A DNA stretch of 64,000 nucleotides from Caulobacter sp. Root343 (lineage in GTDB: Bacteria; Pseudomonadota; Alphaproteobacteria; Caulobacterales; Caulobacteraceae), in the NCBI RefSeq assembly GCF_001425745.1, contig NZ_LMDF01000007.1, forward strand, positions 658,973 to 722,972, written 5' to 3'. The notes beneath the pieces were generated by a model. The model did no database searches. It was not told the origin of the DNA and saw only the letters and a program-made list of their open reading frames with translations. Numbering within the stretch: the stretch's first letter is position 1; each line of letters opens with the position of its first letter. The translations under genes were made by a program, and so were the position numbers. Below are positions 24,301-31,820 of the stretch, in pieces.

Positions 24301-24362
24301 TGTCCCTTTATGCGGGATGCCAGTCCATCGGCGTGGATCTGAAGGTCTTCTGCGCTCCGTAG
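21321..24362 (+). CDS. Large SF2 (type III restriction/DEAD-like) helicase
   Basis: About 1013 aa. Motif I HYPTGAGKT (residues 39-47), motif II DEGH (154-157), motif III FSATPYR (178-184) and motif VI QQVGRLTRHP identify an SF2 ATPase of the Res/UvrB-like group. The 500-aa C-terminal half is not recognised and may contain nuclease or target-recognition parts (for example VWIRWDSKKQKYWLS and FGRVFEALVCDD). The start is uncertain: TTG 21321 or GTG 21330, both without a good Shine-Dalgarno signal. Likely a defence helicase translocating on DNA. Confidence 0.8.
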   Translation: MILVPDLDDLALWNHQRAAVDECERYFAQAPQGRSALVHYPTGAGKTGIMAALARRRATTAPVLVVCPSAALVAQLEGQFRAGFWEKIGAAEEWHFRHTGLLVISKVDKVVELIGDAQGEEVAIFATIQALQQIHADELAYAKLAGLFGTVFFDEGHREPAPQWARAARGLGAPTILFSATPYRNDLKVFGVDQDFTSFLSFEAAAGQGLIRPVVTEEMALPQDATGFAAAVIARRDELLAAGRILPNHKMIIRADQESEVSALFFAFSQLLAGRGDGVLAIHDTFDTEGPPGAQKLGKVPANLSERAERFLIHQHMLTEGIDDPACTMLALYAPFRNERQLVQQVGRLTRHPGPLGQAAPPALVITRPSDGVVSMWNRFLAYDQACVANGGRPPLRDQAFVDRVLEALPDLDYVDGQFRRRADLANDGIQAEIRVPLSAVIFETTPAFDLDAFEAAISAQLSEEDRIEQASGPIKQDPTCRFHLSISLTQSPLLAESLFQTASLEITAYAHRNGRLFFYDSGGLWADELAEIRGRLGPRRLGALLPASSKALTAVTLRNTDLGPLALRGRSFQAPSVTRAGVFVGEHTNVVTRATGRPTDTVRRTLGFTSARVRQGEGPQATLPEFSAWCTDVSAELDANPAPSQLFERFANSVDPPADTTPHNILVDLDAYKNVFRTEDNRIVSFDLDSACADIALVAGGPAGFLHRFELIVDGNPVHVWIRWDSKKQKYWLSSRELTQFHDRSNPKVTLLHRLNRQQPFRIILEGATVFAYGRFYSIDLQLGQANGAGALVLGLLHAIPGLQAITSEKGNLSAAAATWPPLSLFGKIDEELRAPGPGAFGRVFEALVCDDLGTEVADFIGVDEAGGSRVVFIAAKWKAGVPGGGATGIYDVSAQALKDLAYLKADAQPLPGAARKWDGDWMHTGGRVPRRRVGPNSAAFRKLFQKVRGNPAAGREVWIVLGGGILSRAAVVAGVNAPNPRAHTLQLFHLLLSLYAGCQSIGVDLKVFCAP

Positions 24363-24613
24363 GCCCAATGTTTAGCCCTATTGCATGGGCTGCCGGCAGG
24401 CGTTGCCATGCAAATGAAGTGTATTTCACGTCTCGTAGATGCCAGCTGGACATCGTCGGAGTGCGGTTCGCGCAACTGACGTTCCGTACTTTCACTCTAG
24501 CGCAAGCTGACCGTTATGGGGCCGGGCGGCTCTTGTCGCCGGAGACGGAATGTCCGGAATCTGGAGCGGTCCAAAGGTCCGTTCATGGCGCAAATTGACT
24601 ATGGCGATCACGT
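24363..24613. other. Right border region of the island
   Basis: 251 bp between two convergent genes. It contains only copy 2 of the dispersed 36-bp repeat (24558-24593). No end repeat matching the left border was found here. Confidence 0.4.
24558..24593 (+). repeat. Copy 2 of the 36-bp dispersed repeat
   Basis: Left arm resembles TTCTTGGAGACGA / CCAAAGG, and core TCCGTTCATGGCGCAA (24578-24593) matches the consensus TCCGCTCCTGGCGCGA at 12 of 16 positions. It lies between the convergent helicase and LysR genes. Confidence 0.55.
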
Positions 24614-25498
24614 TCAGGCGCGCAGGAGTTCGATAACGGCGCGCAGGCCGGCCGAGATGTATTTGCGTGTCGGATAGTAGAGGTAGAGCCAGTCCTCGGG
24701 CTGGCACCACGGCTCGAGGCAACGCACCAGTCGGCCGTCGTCGATCGGGGCTTGGGCCCGGTTCTCCCAGACATAGGCCAGGCCCGCGCCCGACAGCGCC
24801 GCCTCGACCAGCAGTTCGTGATCGTCTGACGCCAAGGGGCCTGTCGGCTGAAAATCGATCGTCCGTCCGTCCTTGATGAACTCCCAGGCGTAGCGCACCC
24901 CTGTCGGATATAGGTTCTGCAAGCAGACGTGGCCCGCTAGGTCGGCCGGCGTCTTGGGCATGGGTCGCTGGGCGAAATAGGCCGGCGAGCCGACCACGGC
25001 GAAGCGCAGGCGCGGCTTGATCCGCACCGCCGTCATGCCGTCGCGCAGGCTCTCGCCCAGGCGGATCCCGGCGTCGAAGCCTTCCTCGACGATGTCGACC
25101 AGCCGGTCGGTGGTGACGATCTCGATCGCCAGGTTCGGATTGGCTTCGGCCAGCTGTCCGACCACCGGCCCCAGCACGAACGAGGCGATCGAGCTGGGCG
25201 CGTTGATCCGTACCTTGCCGAAAGGGGTGTCGCGAAACTGGTTGAGCCCGTCCATCGCCGAGCCGATGTCGCCAAAGGCGGGCGACAGCCGCGACAGCAG
25301 CATGGCTCCGGCGTCGGTCAGCGACACGCTGCGGGTGGTGCGGTTGAGCAGACGAATACCGACCCGGGCCTCCAGATTGGTGACGGCGTGGCTGATGGCC
25401 GAGGCGGTGACGCCGCGCTCCTCGCCCGCGCGTCGAAAACTCTTGTGCCGCGCCACCGCGTCGAACGCCGCCAGCTCCGACAGATCGGTGGTTCGCAC
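24614..25498 (-). CDS. LysR family transcriptional regulator
   Basis: 294 aa. The N-terminal HTH reads LAAFDAVARHKSFRRAGEER then GVTASAISHAVTNLEARVG, followed by the LysR substrate-binding domain (GKVRINAPSSIASFVLGPVV and DAGIRLGES) of the CrgA/DHT-type subfamily. It is divergent from the VOC-SDR operon at 25625, which it probably controls. GTGAATTTCAC, an 11-bp inverted repeat at 25501-25511, touches its start and may be part of the operator. Confidence 0.9.
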   Translation of the reverse strand: MRTTDLSELAAFDAVARHKSFRRAGEERGVTASAISHAVTNLEARVGIRLLNRTTRSVSLTDAGAMLLSRLSPAFGDIGSAMDGLNQFRDTPFGKVRINAPSSIASFVLGPVVGQLAEANPNLAIEIVTTDRLVDIVEEGFDAGIRLGESLRDGMTAVRIKPRLRFAVVGSPAYFAQRPMPKTPADLAGHVCLQNLYPTGVRYAWEFIKDGRTIDFQPTGPLASDDHELLVEAALSGAGLAYVWENRAQAPIDDGRLVRCLEPWCQPEDWLYLYYPTRKYISAGLRAVIELLRA

Positions 25499-25624
25499 TC
25501 GTGAATTTCACTCAGCATTGATCGGAAGATTTCCCATCTAATCCTGCGAGGTCGAAAAGCGCAAATCTCCTTTCACACCCGGGGCGGCGGCGACGCCAAC
25601 CCCAGCTGGAAAAGGAGAAACCCG

Positions 25625-26086
25625 ATGTCCGATTTCGTCCCGCCGGCCCACAATACGGCCTCGCCCTTTGCCGACATGCGCGGCCACCACGTCGCCGTCC
25701 GCACCCCCAATCTCGAAGACGCCAAGGCCTTCTATGTCGGCCTGCTGGACTTCCGGGTCGTCGCCGAGTGGGCCTATGGCGACGAGAGCCTGGCCTATCT
25801 GGCGCCCCCGACCGATGATCATTTCTACATCGAGGTGCTGGGCGGCGGCGAGCCGGCTCCGATCGAGGTCCGCCCCTACGCCGATCTCGGCGACAGCCTG
25901 AAATACCGTGGCTACCACCACTTCTGCCTCAACGTGACCAGCGTCGAGGCGACGGTCGAGACGCTGCGCCAACGCGGCGTGACCATCGTCACCGAGCCGT
26001 TCGTGCTGGAGGCCATCAGCCGCAAGCTCGCCTTCTTCTGCGACCCCTTCGGCAACCTGATCGAACTGGCCGAGGTGCTGCCGTGA
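25625..26086 (+). CDS. VOC (glyoxalase/dioxygenase-like) family protein
   Basis: 153 aa. Paired beta-alpha-beta modules begin with MRGHHVAVRTPNLEDAKAFY and HFCLNVTSVEATVETL. Metal-type residues are visible: His (GHHVAV), Glu or His (HFYIEVLG, HHFCLN) and Glu in LIELAEVLP. It is probably a metal-dependent lyase or dioxygenase acting on a small substrate. First gene of a five-gene operon, preceded by GGAGAAA; its stop overlaps the next start by 4 bp. Confidence 0.85.
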   Translation: MSDFVPPAHNTASPFADMRGHHVAVRTPNLEDAKAFYVGLLDFRVVAEWAYGDESLAYLAPPTDDHFYIEVLGGGEPAPIEVRPYADLGDSLKYRGYHHFCLNVTSVEATVETLRQRGVTIVTEPFVLEAISRKLAFFCDPFGNLIELAEVLP

Positions 26087-26733
26087 GCCGCGCCCTGCTG
26101 ATCGTCGGCGCCGGTCCCGGCATCGGCGAGGCGAGCGCCGAGCGGTTCGGCCGTGAAGGCTGGACCATCGTCCTGGCCGCCCGCAGCCCCCGCACCCTGG
26201 ACCCCATGGTCGCGCGACTGATCGGCCAGGGCGTCGACGCCCACGGCCTGGTGATCGACGCCACCGACCCTGAAGCAGTGCGCGCGGGGCTACGGACCGC
26301 CGACCGGCTGTCGGGCGGGCTGAGCGCGGTGCTCTACAACGCCGCCAATGTTCGCCAGCAAGACCTGTTCAGCATGACCGACGCCGAGATCGACAGCGAT
26401 CTGGCGGTCAACGTCACCGGCGGACTGCATGTGATCCGCGCCGCCGCCGGCCTCTTTGAGGGCCGGGCAGGAACGATCCTGGTCACCGGCGGCGGCCTGG
26501 CGCTCGCGCCCCACGCCGACTGGGCCAGCCTGGGCCTCGGCAAGGCCGCGCTGCGCAATGTCGTGCAGGGCCTGGCTCCGGCGCTGGCCGAGCGGGACAT
26601 CCGCATCGGTTTGGCCACGGTCGCCACCCTGGTGGCCCCAGCCTCGGCCGAGGCAGCGGGTGTCGCCGATACGCTCTGGGTCCTGGCGACCGAACCAGAC
26701 GCCGGCTGGGAACGGACCTTCCCGGCCGCCTGA
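26083..26733 (+). CDS. SDR-fold protein lacking the catalytic Tyr
   Basis: 216 aa. The Rossmann fold is clear: nucleotide loop GAGPGIGEAS and YNAANV in place of NAG. At the active site the expected Y-x-x-x-K reads LGLGK (Lys kept, Tyr replaced by Leu) and the Ser region reads VTGGGLAL. A classical SDR redox reaction is therefore unlikely; a binding or regulatory role is possible. It is translationally coupled to the VOC gene. Confidence 0.8.
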   Translation: MSRALLIVGAGPGIGEASAERFGREGWTIVLAARSPRTLDPMVARLIGQGVDAHGLVIDATDPEAVRAGLRTADRLSGGLSAVLYNAANVRQQDLFSMTDAEIDSDLAVNVTGGLHVIRAAAGLFEGRAGTILVTGGGLALAPHADWASLGLGKAALRNVVQGLAPALAERDIRIGLATVATLVAPASAEAAGVADTLWVLATEPDAGWERTFPAA

Positions 26734-26761
26734 CTCCTCTCGCTTCAAGAAGGAACACGCC

Positions 26762-27157
26762 ATGCTCTCCCTGAGTCAGGCCCAGGCGGCGCTCGCCGCC
26801 GGCCAAGCCCGCGCCGCCGCCCTCGGCACCCCCGTCAACATCGCCGTGCTGGACGCGTCCGCCCACCTGAAGGCCTTCGGCCGGATGGACGAGGCGGTGC
26901 TGGGCTCCATCGACGTCGCCCTGGGCAAGGCCCGCACGGCCGCCCTGTTCGGCATCACCAGCGAGGCCGTCTGGGACTACTGCAAGCCCGGGGCGCCGGC
27001 TCCCGGCCTGGAACGTAGCAACGGTGGCCTGATGACCTTCCCCGGCGGCGTCCCCCTGCGTGACGCGAACGGCCGGCTGGTCGGCGCCATCGGCGTGTCC
27101 GGCGGCAGTCCCGACCAGGACGCCGAGATCGCCCGGGCCGCCGCCGCGGCACTCTGA
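26762..27157 (+). CDS. GlcG/HbpS family protein
   Basis: 131 aa, DUF336 fold: MLSLSQAQAALAAGQARA, VNIAVLDASAHLKAFGRMD, the Lys-Ala-Arg-Thr-Ala-Ala segment (ALGKARTAALFG) and GGVPLRDANGRLVGAIGVSG. These small proteins bind heme or corrinoid, or work beside oxidoreductases; the function is not defined. Third gene of the LysR-linked operon. Confidence 0.88.
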   Translation: MLSLSQAQAALAAGQARAAALGTPVNIAVLDASAHLKAFGRMDEAVLGSIDVALGKARTAALFGITSEAVWDYCKPGAPAPGLERSNGGLMTFPGGVPLRDANGRLVGAIGVSGGSPDQDAEIARAAAAAL

Positions 27158-27205
27158 CTTCCCCAAGCCTCTCAAGACCAACCCAAATCCAAAAGGAACA
27201 AGACC

Positions 27206-28021
27206 ATGACCAAGAAAACCATCTTGATCACCGGCGCGGCCGGCGGCTTCGGCAAGGGCGCCGCCATCGGCATGGCCAAGAACGGCCACGACATCATCGC
27301 CACCGTCCACGTCGCCTCGCAGGTCACTCCGCTACGCGAGGAAGTCGCCGCCCTGGGCCTCTCCGACAGGATCACCGTCTACCGTCTGGACCTGAACGAT
27401 TCCTACGACATCCAACAGGCGATAGGCCTCGACTTTGACGTGCTGTGGAACAACGCCGGCATGGGCGAGGCCGGTCCGGTCTGGGAAATCCCGGTCGACC
27501 TAGTGCGCAAGAACTTCGAGACCAATGTCTTCCTGCCGCTAACCCTGACACAGGGCGTGGTCCAGAAGTGGGTCCGCGAGGGCAAGAGCCAGGGCAAGAA
27601 GGTGGTCTTCACTTCGTCGATGGGCGGTCTGTTCACCCCGGCTAACTGGGGAACCTACGTCTCGACCAAGCACGCCTTGGAGTCGGTGGCCGAGGCCATG
27701 CAGCAGGAGCTGGCCCCCTACGGCGTCAAGATCCAGACCATCAATCCGGGCGCCTATTACACCGGCTACAACGAGACCATGGCCGACAATCCGTTCCGCT
27801 GGCTGGACGACGCCAAGAACTTCACCAAGCGCGCCGATCTGCGGAAGGGCTTCGACGACTTCTTCGCCACGCCCGAGGGCAAGATGGACGCCCAGGAGAT
27901 GGTCGACCGGATGATCGACATCGTCCCGGCCGACACCGGCAAGTTCCGCAACGTCGTGCCGCAGGTCATCGAGGACATGCTCAAGGACCATCAGCTGAAG
28001 GCCTGGGAAAACCAGATCTAG
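27206..28021 (+). CDS. Short-chain dehydrogenase/reductase
   Basis: 271 aa classical SDR: TGAAGGFGKG cofactor loop, NNAGMGE, catalytic Ser in FTSSMGG and Tyr/Lys in TYVSTKHALES, with a long substrate loop. NAD(P)-dependent oxidoreductase, cytoplasmic. AAGGAACAAG precedes the ATG. Fourth gene of the operon; the substrate is not predictable. Confidence 0.9.
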   Translation: MTKKTILITGAAGGFGKGAAIGMAKNGHDIIATVHVASQVTPLREEVAALGLSDRITVYRLDLNDSYDIQQAIGLDFDVLWNNAGMGEAGPVWEIPVDLVRKNFETNVFLPLTLTQGVVQKWVREGKSQGKKVVFTSSMGGLFTPANWGTYVSTKHALESVAEAMQQELAPYGVKIQTINPGAYYTGYNETMADNPFRWLDDAKNFTKRADLRKGFDDFFATPEGKMDAQEMVDRMIDIVPADTGKFRNVVPQVIEDMLKDHQLKAWENQI

Positions 28022-28077
28022 CCCGCCGATAGCGGCCGCCGGCTAGCGCCGGCGGTCCGTTCCCAGGAGCCATTCCC

Positions 28078-28590
28078 ATGCACCGCACGCTGACCGCGCT
28101 CGCCGCGCTGGCCCTGACCCTGTCCCTCTTCATCGGAGGCGCTGCCATGGCCCACACCGACCAGACCAACACCGAGACCGAAATCCGTAACAAGGCCATC
28201 GTTCAGGCCAGCTTCGACGCCTGGCGGGCGGGGCAGGGCGGGCCGTTCGACCTGCTGACCGAAGACGCGACCTGGACCATCGTCGGCCAGTCCGACGCCT
28301 CCAAGACCTATCCCACCAAGGCCGCCTTCCTGTCCGAGGTGATCGGCCCGTTCAACGCCCGCATGAGCGTCGGCATCAAGCCGACCATTCGGGAGATCCA
28401 CGCCGACGGCGACACCGTGGTGATCTTCTTCGACGCCACCGGGACCGCGCGCGACGGCAAGTCCTACGCCAACACCTATGCGTGGTTCTTCCACATGCGG
28501 GACGGCAAGGTGATCAAGGCCTCAGCCTTCTTCGACAGCGTCGTGTTCAACGATCTTTGGCGGCGGGTTACGCCGCTGGCTCAAGATTGA
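28078..28590 (+). CDS. Exported SnoaL/NTF2-like protein
   Basis: 170 aa with a signal peptide (MHRTLTALAALALTLSLFIG then GAAMA). The mature part is an NTF2-like cone fold: NKAIVQASFDAWRAGQGGPF, EDATWTIVG and HMRDGKVIKASAFFDS. It may be a ketosteroid-isomerase-like enzyme or a binding protein. Last gene of the LysR-linked operon. Confidence 0.83.
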   Translation: MHRTLTALAALALTLSLFIGGAAMAHTDQTNTETEIRNKAIVQASFDAWRAGQGGPFDLLTEDATWTIVGQSDASKTYPTKAAFLSEVIGPFNARMSVGIKPTIREIHADGDTVVIFFDATGTARDGKSYANTYAWFFHMRDGKVIKASAFFDSVVFNDLWRRVTPLAQD

Positions 28591-28634
28591 CCCAGCAGAA
28601 GTGAAGAGGGCGAGGAAGGCAGCCGAATGTCTGC

Positions 28635-28670
28635 TTTCCGGCCTTACCGCTACGTCCGCTCCTGGCGCCG
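28635..28670 (+). repeat. Copy 3 of the 36-bp dispersed repeat
   Basis: Core TCCGCTCCTGGCGCCG at 28655-28670 matches the consensus TCCGCTCCTGGCGCGA at 14 of 16 positions; the left arm is degraded. Upstream, 28627-28636 reads TGTCTGCTTT, another fragment of the same kind of sequence. Confidence 0.5.
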
Positions 28671-28697
28671 AGCCGCCGAAGCCTTCAGATTGTCGGC

Positions 28698-29315
28698 ATG
28701 TCCGATCCGCTGTCTCCCGCCGCGCGTACGTCCCCCTCCACGGCCCGAAACCGCGATCCCATTCTGGAGATCCTGCGGACGCGCCTGCCAGAGAACGGTC
28801 TGGTGTTGGAGGTTGCGGCGGGCACTGGCGAGCACGCAGTTCACTTCGCTGCAGCGCTGCCCACGCTGCAATACCAGCCGACCGATGCTGATCCCGGCGC
28901 TCTGGATAGCATAGCCGCCTGGCGCGAGCATGCCGGCCTAGGCAACCTTCTGTGTCCGCTGGTGCTGGATGCGTCGCAACCGGACACCTGGCCCGTCGAA
29001 CGAGCCGACGCGGTCCTCGCCATCAACATGATCCATATCTCGCCGTGGACGGCCACGGCCGGTCTGATGGCGGGCGCTGCGCGGGTGCTGCATCCGAGCG
29101 CCGGCCTGTTCCTGTACGGCCCCTTCATCGAGGGCGACACGCCGACAGCGCCCAGCAACATCGAGTTCGATCAGAGCCTGAGGCGACGCAATGTCGAGTG
29201 GGGAATTCGCCACCTGGACCATCTGGTCGCCTTGGCGGCTACCCATGGCCTTGGCCTTTCCGAGCGTCTCACCATGCCCGCGAACAACCTGGTACTCGTG
29301 TTTCGAAAGACGTAG
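28698..29315 (+). CDS. DUF938 family SAM-dependent methyltransferase-like protein
   Basis: 205 aa. NRDPILEILRTRLPENGLVL leads into motif I EVAAGTGEHAVHFA. NMIHISPW, FLYGPFI and FDQSLRRRNVEWGIRHL are the DUF938 hallmarks. A class I methyltransferase fold is predicted; substrate unknown. It is a separate transcription unit, 107 bp after the SnoaL gene. Confidence 0.9.
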   Translation: MSDPLSPAARTSPSTARNRDPILEILRTRLPENGLVLEVAAGTGEHAVHFAAALPTLQYQPTDADPGALDSIAAWREHAGLGNLLCPLVLDASQPDTWPVERADAVLAINMIHISPWTATAGLMAGAARVLHPSAGLFLYGPFIEGDTPTAPSNIEFDQSLRRRNVEWGIRHLDHLVALAATHGLGLSERLTMPANNLVLVFRKT

Positions 29316-29342
29316 CCGCTAGGCACGCTCGGCAAGGTCCGC

Positions 29343-29378
29343 TTCTTGGAGACGAGCCAAGGTCCGGTTATGGCGCTA
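29343..29378 (+). repeat. Copy 4 of the 36-bp dispersed repeat
   Basis: The left arm is the best example: TTCTTGGAGACGA then GCCAAGG. Core TCCGGTTATGGCGCTA at 29363-29378 matches 12 of 16 consensus positions. It lies between the convergent DUF938 and cupin genes. Confidence 0.6.
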
Positions 29379-29415
29379 CGCCGCCGCGACGCTTCTCGCG
29401 CGCGGCGGCTTTAGC

Positions 29416-29949
29416 TTAGACCATCTCGCCGCGTAGAATGGCGGCGACCTCGTCATCCCTGAGCGGAGGCCCGATGATGCCCATCCCCGCCTCGTTGGCG
29501 CATTCGATCAGCGCATCTACGTCGGCGATTGTGAGGTCTCTGTCGACGATCCGCTCGAAGAAGGTCTCAAACTCCCCCGGCGCCACCGTCACCTGGAAGC
29601 GTACCGGCGCATCGCCATAGGCGCGCCAAGTGTGCGGCATGAGTTTCGGCAGCAGGATGACGTCGCCAGGGCCTGCCGTACGGCAGCCTGTCGGGGTCCA
29701 GAGCACGATGTCGCCCGACTGAATCAGGAAGATCTCGTCGTCCCTGTGGTGGAAGTGACGCGGGGGCCCAAATCCGGGCGGCGCCCGATAGTCCATGATC
29801 GCAAGCGCGCCTTGGGTGTGGTCGGGAGACAGGCGTGTCCGGGACGCCTCGCCCCAGGATGTTGTCGTAAAACCCTCGTCGGTCTCGGCATCCACCAGAA
29901 GATCGCCAGCGTCATTCGACTTCGACACAGTCGTCACTTTCAACTCCAT
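29416..29949 (-). CDS. Cupin-domain protein
   Basis: 177 aa. The cupin motif 1 is seen in GPPRHFHHRDDEIFLIQSGD (His, His and Glu metal ligands) and motif 2 in PGDVILLPKLMPHTWRA. This is a quercetinase- or ChrR-like small cupin, probably binding Fe or Mn. A helical C-terminal extension (DLTIADVDALIECANEAGMG) follows. Single gene; promoter region 29950-30050. Confidence 0.85.
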   Translation of the reverse strand: MELKVTTVSKSNDAGDLLVDAETDEGFTTTSWGEASRTRLSPDHTQGALAIMDYRAPPGFGPPRHFHHRDDEIFLIQSGDIVLWTPTGCRTAGPGDVILLPKLMPHTWRAYGDAPVRFQVTVAPGEFETFFERIVDRDLTIADVDALIECANEAGMGIIGPPLRDDEVAAILRGEMV

Positions 29950-30052
29950 TTACTGATAGTGGTCGCAGACCGCCAACACGCATGGCGCTGGCGTGAAAAT
30001 GCCGAAGATGCGGCAGTCTCAATCGGTATTCAGCGCATCCGCAGGACTGGCT

Positions 30053-31246
30053 TCACGCGCCGTTCGTTGGGACGCGCACGCCTGTCATGGTTTCGCACAA
30101 CGACCAAAGTCGATTGGCGACATTCACGTCGAGGGCCCAGGATTTCACGCCGTAGGGCGCACGACCCTCGGCGGGCACGACCGGCGCGATATCGCAGTCC
30201 TCCAGATAGACGCCGCCTTTGCCGTCCAGGTCTCGACTGACGGCCGCCCATGTGGCCGTCGCGCCGCCCTGCTGCACGGTCTTGTAGAGGTCGCCCTCGT
30301 TCTTTGGGCGACGCCGCAGGTTGAGAGCCTCCGTGGCATGCACCGCCCGAAGTGTTCCGGCGACCATGCGTCCGAGCGCGACCTGGCGGTTTGGCTTGTG
30401 GCCAACACCGCCCGCGGCAAAAAGGTCCGACGTGGGAACCGGGCCCGGCGTCGTGGCGAAGACCCGGATCTGCTTGTCGCGCCACAGCTCGTCTTCCTTG
30501 ATCGACAGGAGGATCAGCGCCGTCTTGGACTGCGCGTAGGCGCGCATTCCCGTGTAGGGCGTATGATGGAAGTTGATGTCGTCGACCAGGACCCCGCCCG
30601 CGTGGTGACCCCGGGAGGCGACATTGATCACTCGGGCGCCCTTCGCCCATTCCAGCGCCGGCAGAAGCCGCACGGTCAGCTGATAGTGGCCAAGGACATT
30701 GGTCGCGAACTGTCGCTCGTAGCCACGATCGTCACGCTCGAGCGGCGTGGCCATGATGGCGGCGCTGTTGATGAGGATGTGCAGCGGTCGTCCGGACTGG
30801 ACGTAGCGGTCGGCGAAGGCGTCGATCGAGGTGGGCTGCAGGAGGTCGACATATTCGACGCTGGTGTTGGCGATGCCGGACAGTCCGCGCCGCGCACGCT
30901 TCACATCGCGGGCCAGGACGATGACGCGTGCGCCAGCGCGAGCCAGGGCCCGAACTGCTTCCCGACCCGTGCCGCTATGGCCTCCTGTGATCACCACGAC
31001 CTTGCCGCGCAGATCGACGCCCTTCACGACCTCCATGGCCTTGGTGCGATGACCGAAGGGCGACGGGATCCGGTGTTGTCGCGCGTCCGGAACATCAGGC
31101 GCGACATAGAGCGGAAGGCTCGCGGAGGGGTCGCCCAGCGCCTTGTAGAAGAGGCCGACGATCCCGCCATAGGTCGCGGTCAAGATGCCGGCCGTTGCCA
31201 GCGTGAAGATCAAGGTTTTCTGCATGGCGACAAGGTCGTCCGCCAA
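30053..31246 (-). CDS. Membrane-anchored short-chain dehydrogenase
   Basis: 397 aa. An N-terminal hydrophobic helix (TLIFTLATAGILTATYGGIVG) precedes the Rossmann fold. Cofactor loop TGGHSGTGRE, NSAAIMA, Ser in VASRGHHAG and YAQSKTALI (Tyr/Lys) match retinol-dehydrogenase-like SDRs. The start may be MADDL (31246) or MQKTL (31225). Adjacent to the HxlR gene, which may regulate it. Confidence 0.85.
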   Translation of the reverse strand: MADDLVAMQKTLIFTLATAGILTATYGGIVGLFYKALGDPSASLPLYVAPDVPDARQHRIPSPFGHRTKAMEVVKGVDLRGKVVVITGGHSGTGREAVRALARAGARVIVLARDVKRARRGLSGIANTSVEYVDLLQPTSIDAFADRYVQSGRPLHILINSAAIMATPLERDDRGYERQFATNVLGHYQLTVRLLPALEWAKGARVINVASRGHHAGGVLVDDINFHHTPYTGMRAYAQSKTALILLSIKEDELWRDKQIRVFATTPGPVPTSDLFAAGGVGHKPNRQVALGRMVAGTLRAVHATEALNLRRRPKNEGDLYKTVQQGGATATWAAVSRDLDGKGGVYLEDCDIAPVVPAEGRAPYGVKSWALDVNVANRLWSLCETMTGVRVPTNGA

Positions 31247-31300
31247 GCCGGTTCCATCAAGTAGGATGGATTTTCAGACCTAGTCTGGAAGAGCAGACCG

Positions 31301-31699
31301 CTATGAAGCGATGTCCTGGCCGGTTCCGAGCAGGCCATCATACTTCAGAGACCAGTCCAGCATCGCCCTGAGCGTTGGCATTAGGTCTATCCCTGCCTGG
31401 GAAAGCTCATATTCCACGCGCTGCGGTATTTCCGGATAGGCGTTGCGGATCACGATGCCGTTGGCCTCGAGGTTCCGAAGCTGCTCGGTCAGCATGTGCT
31501 GGGTGACGCCGGGAAGCGCGCGCCGCAAGGCGCCGAAGCGCGTCGGGCCCTGGATCAAGGTGCAGACGATCTCGATCTTCCATTTGCCGGTGATGGCGCG
31601 GATCGTGCGCTGGAATCGGAGGATGTCGGTCGCCTCGGGGCCTTCGCACCCGTCGCAGTCATCTCCGTAGACGCGCGGCTCGACAGTCTGGTCTCTCAT
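31301..31699 (-). CDS. HxlR family transcriptional regulator
   Basis: 132 aa winged-helix: ITGKWKIEIVCTLIQGPTRF, LRRALPGVTQHMLTEQLRNL and RNAYPEIPQRVEYELSQAG are typical HxlR segments. Two Cys lie near the N-terminus (DDCDGCEG), which could be redox- or electrophile-sensitive as in some HxlR members. It is located between the SDR (30053) and the GST operon and may control either. Confidence 0.9.
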   Translation of the reverse strand: MRDQTVEPRVYGDDCDGCEGPEATDILRFQRTIRAITGKWKIEIVCTLIQGPTRFGALRRALPGVTQHMLTEQLRNLEANGIVIRNAYPEIPQRVEYELSQAGIDLMPTLRAMLDWSLKYDGLLGTGQDIAS

Positions 31700-31820
31700 T
31701 CGAACGTCCTGAAAATCCCCATGCGTCTGAACGCAGGACAGGAAACCTTACGTGAGGGTGTTCGGCCCACCTTGATGAGACCGAACATTCCCTATGCGAG
31801 TTGGCGCCGCGGCGCGCCAG

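Larger units (their letters stand above)
8723..24362. mobile_element. Genomic island with predicted base-hypermodification and nuclease genes
   Basis: Bounded on the left by a TniR-like recombinase with transposon-end repeats; on the right the cargo ends with a helicase gene at 24362, before core-type genes resume at 24614. Composition is less GC-rich than both flanks and gene content is of defence type. The right boundary is not defined by a repeat. No integrase or tRNA gene was seen. The island status is inferred from content and composition. Confidence 0.5.

Noticed and set aside
29993..31264. 423-codon plus-strand frame
   Set aside because: Shadow of the SDR gene on the minus strand, which has intact catalytic motifs.
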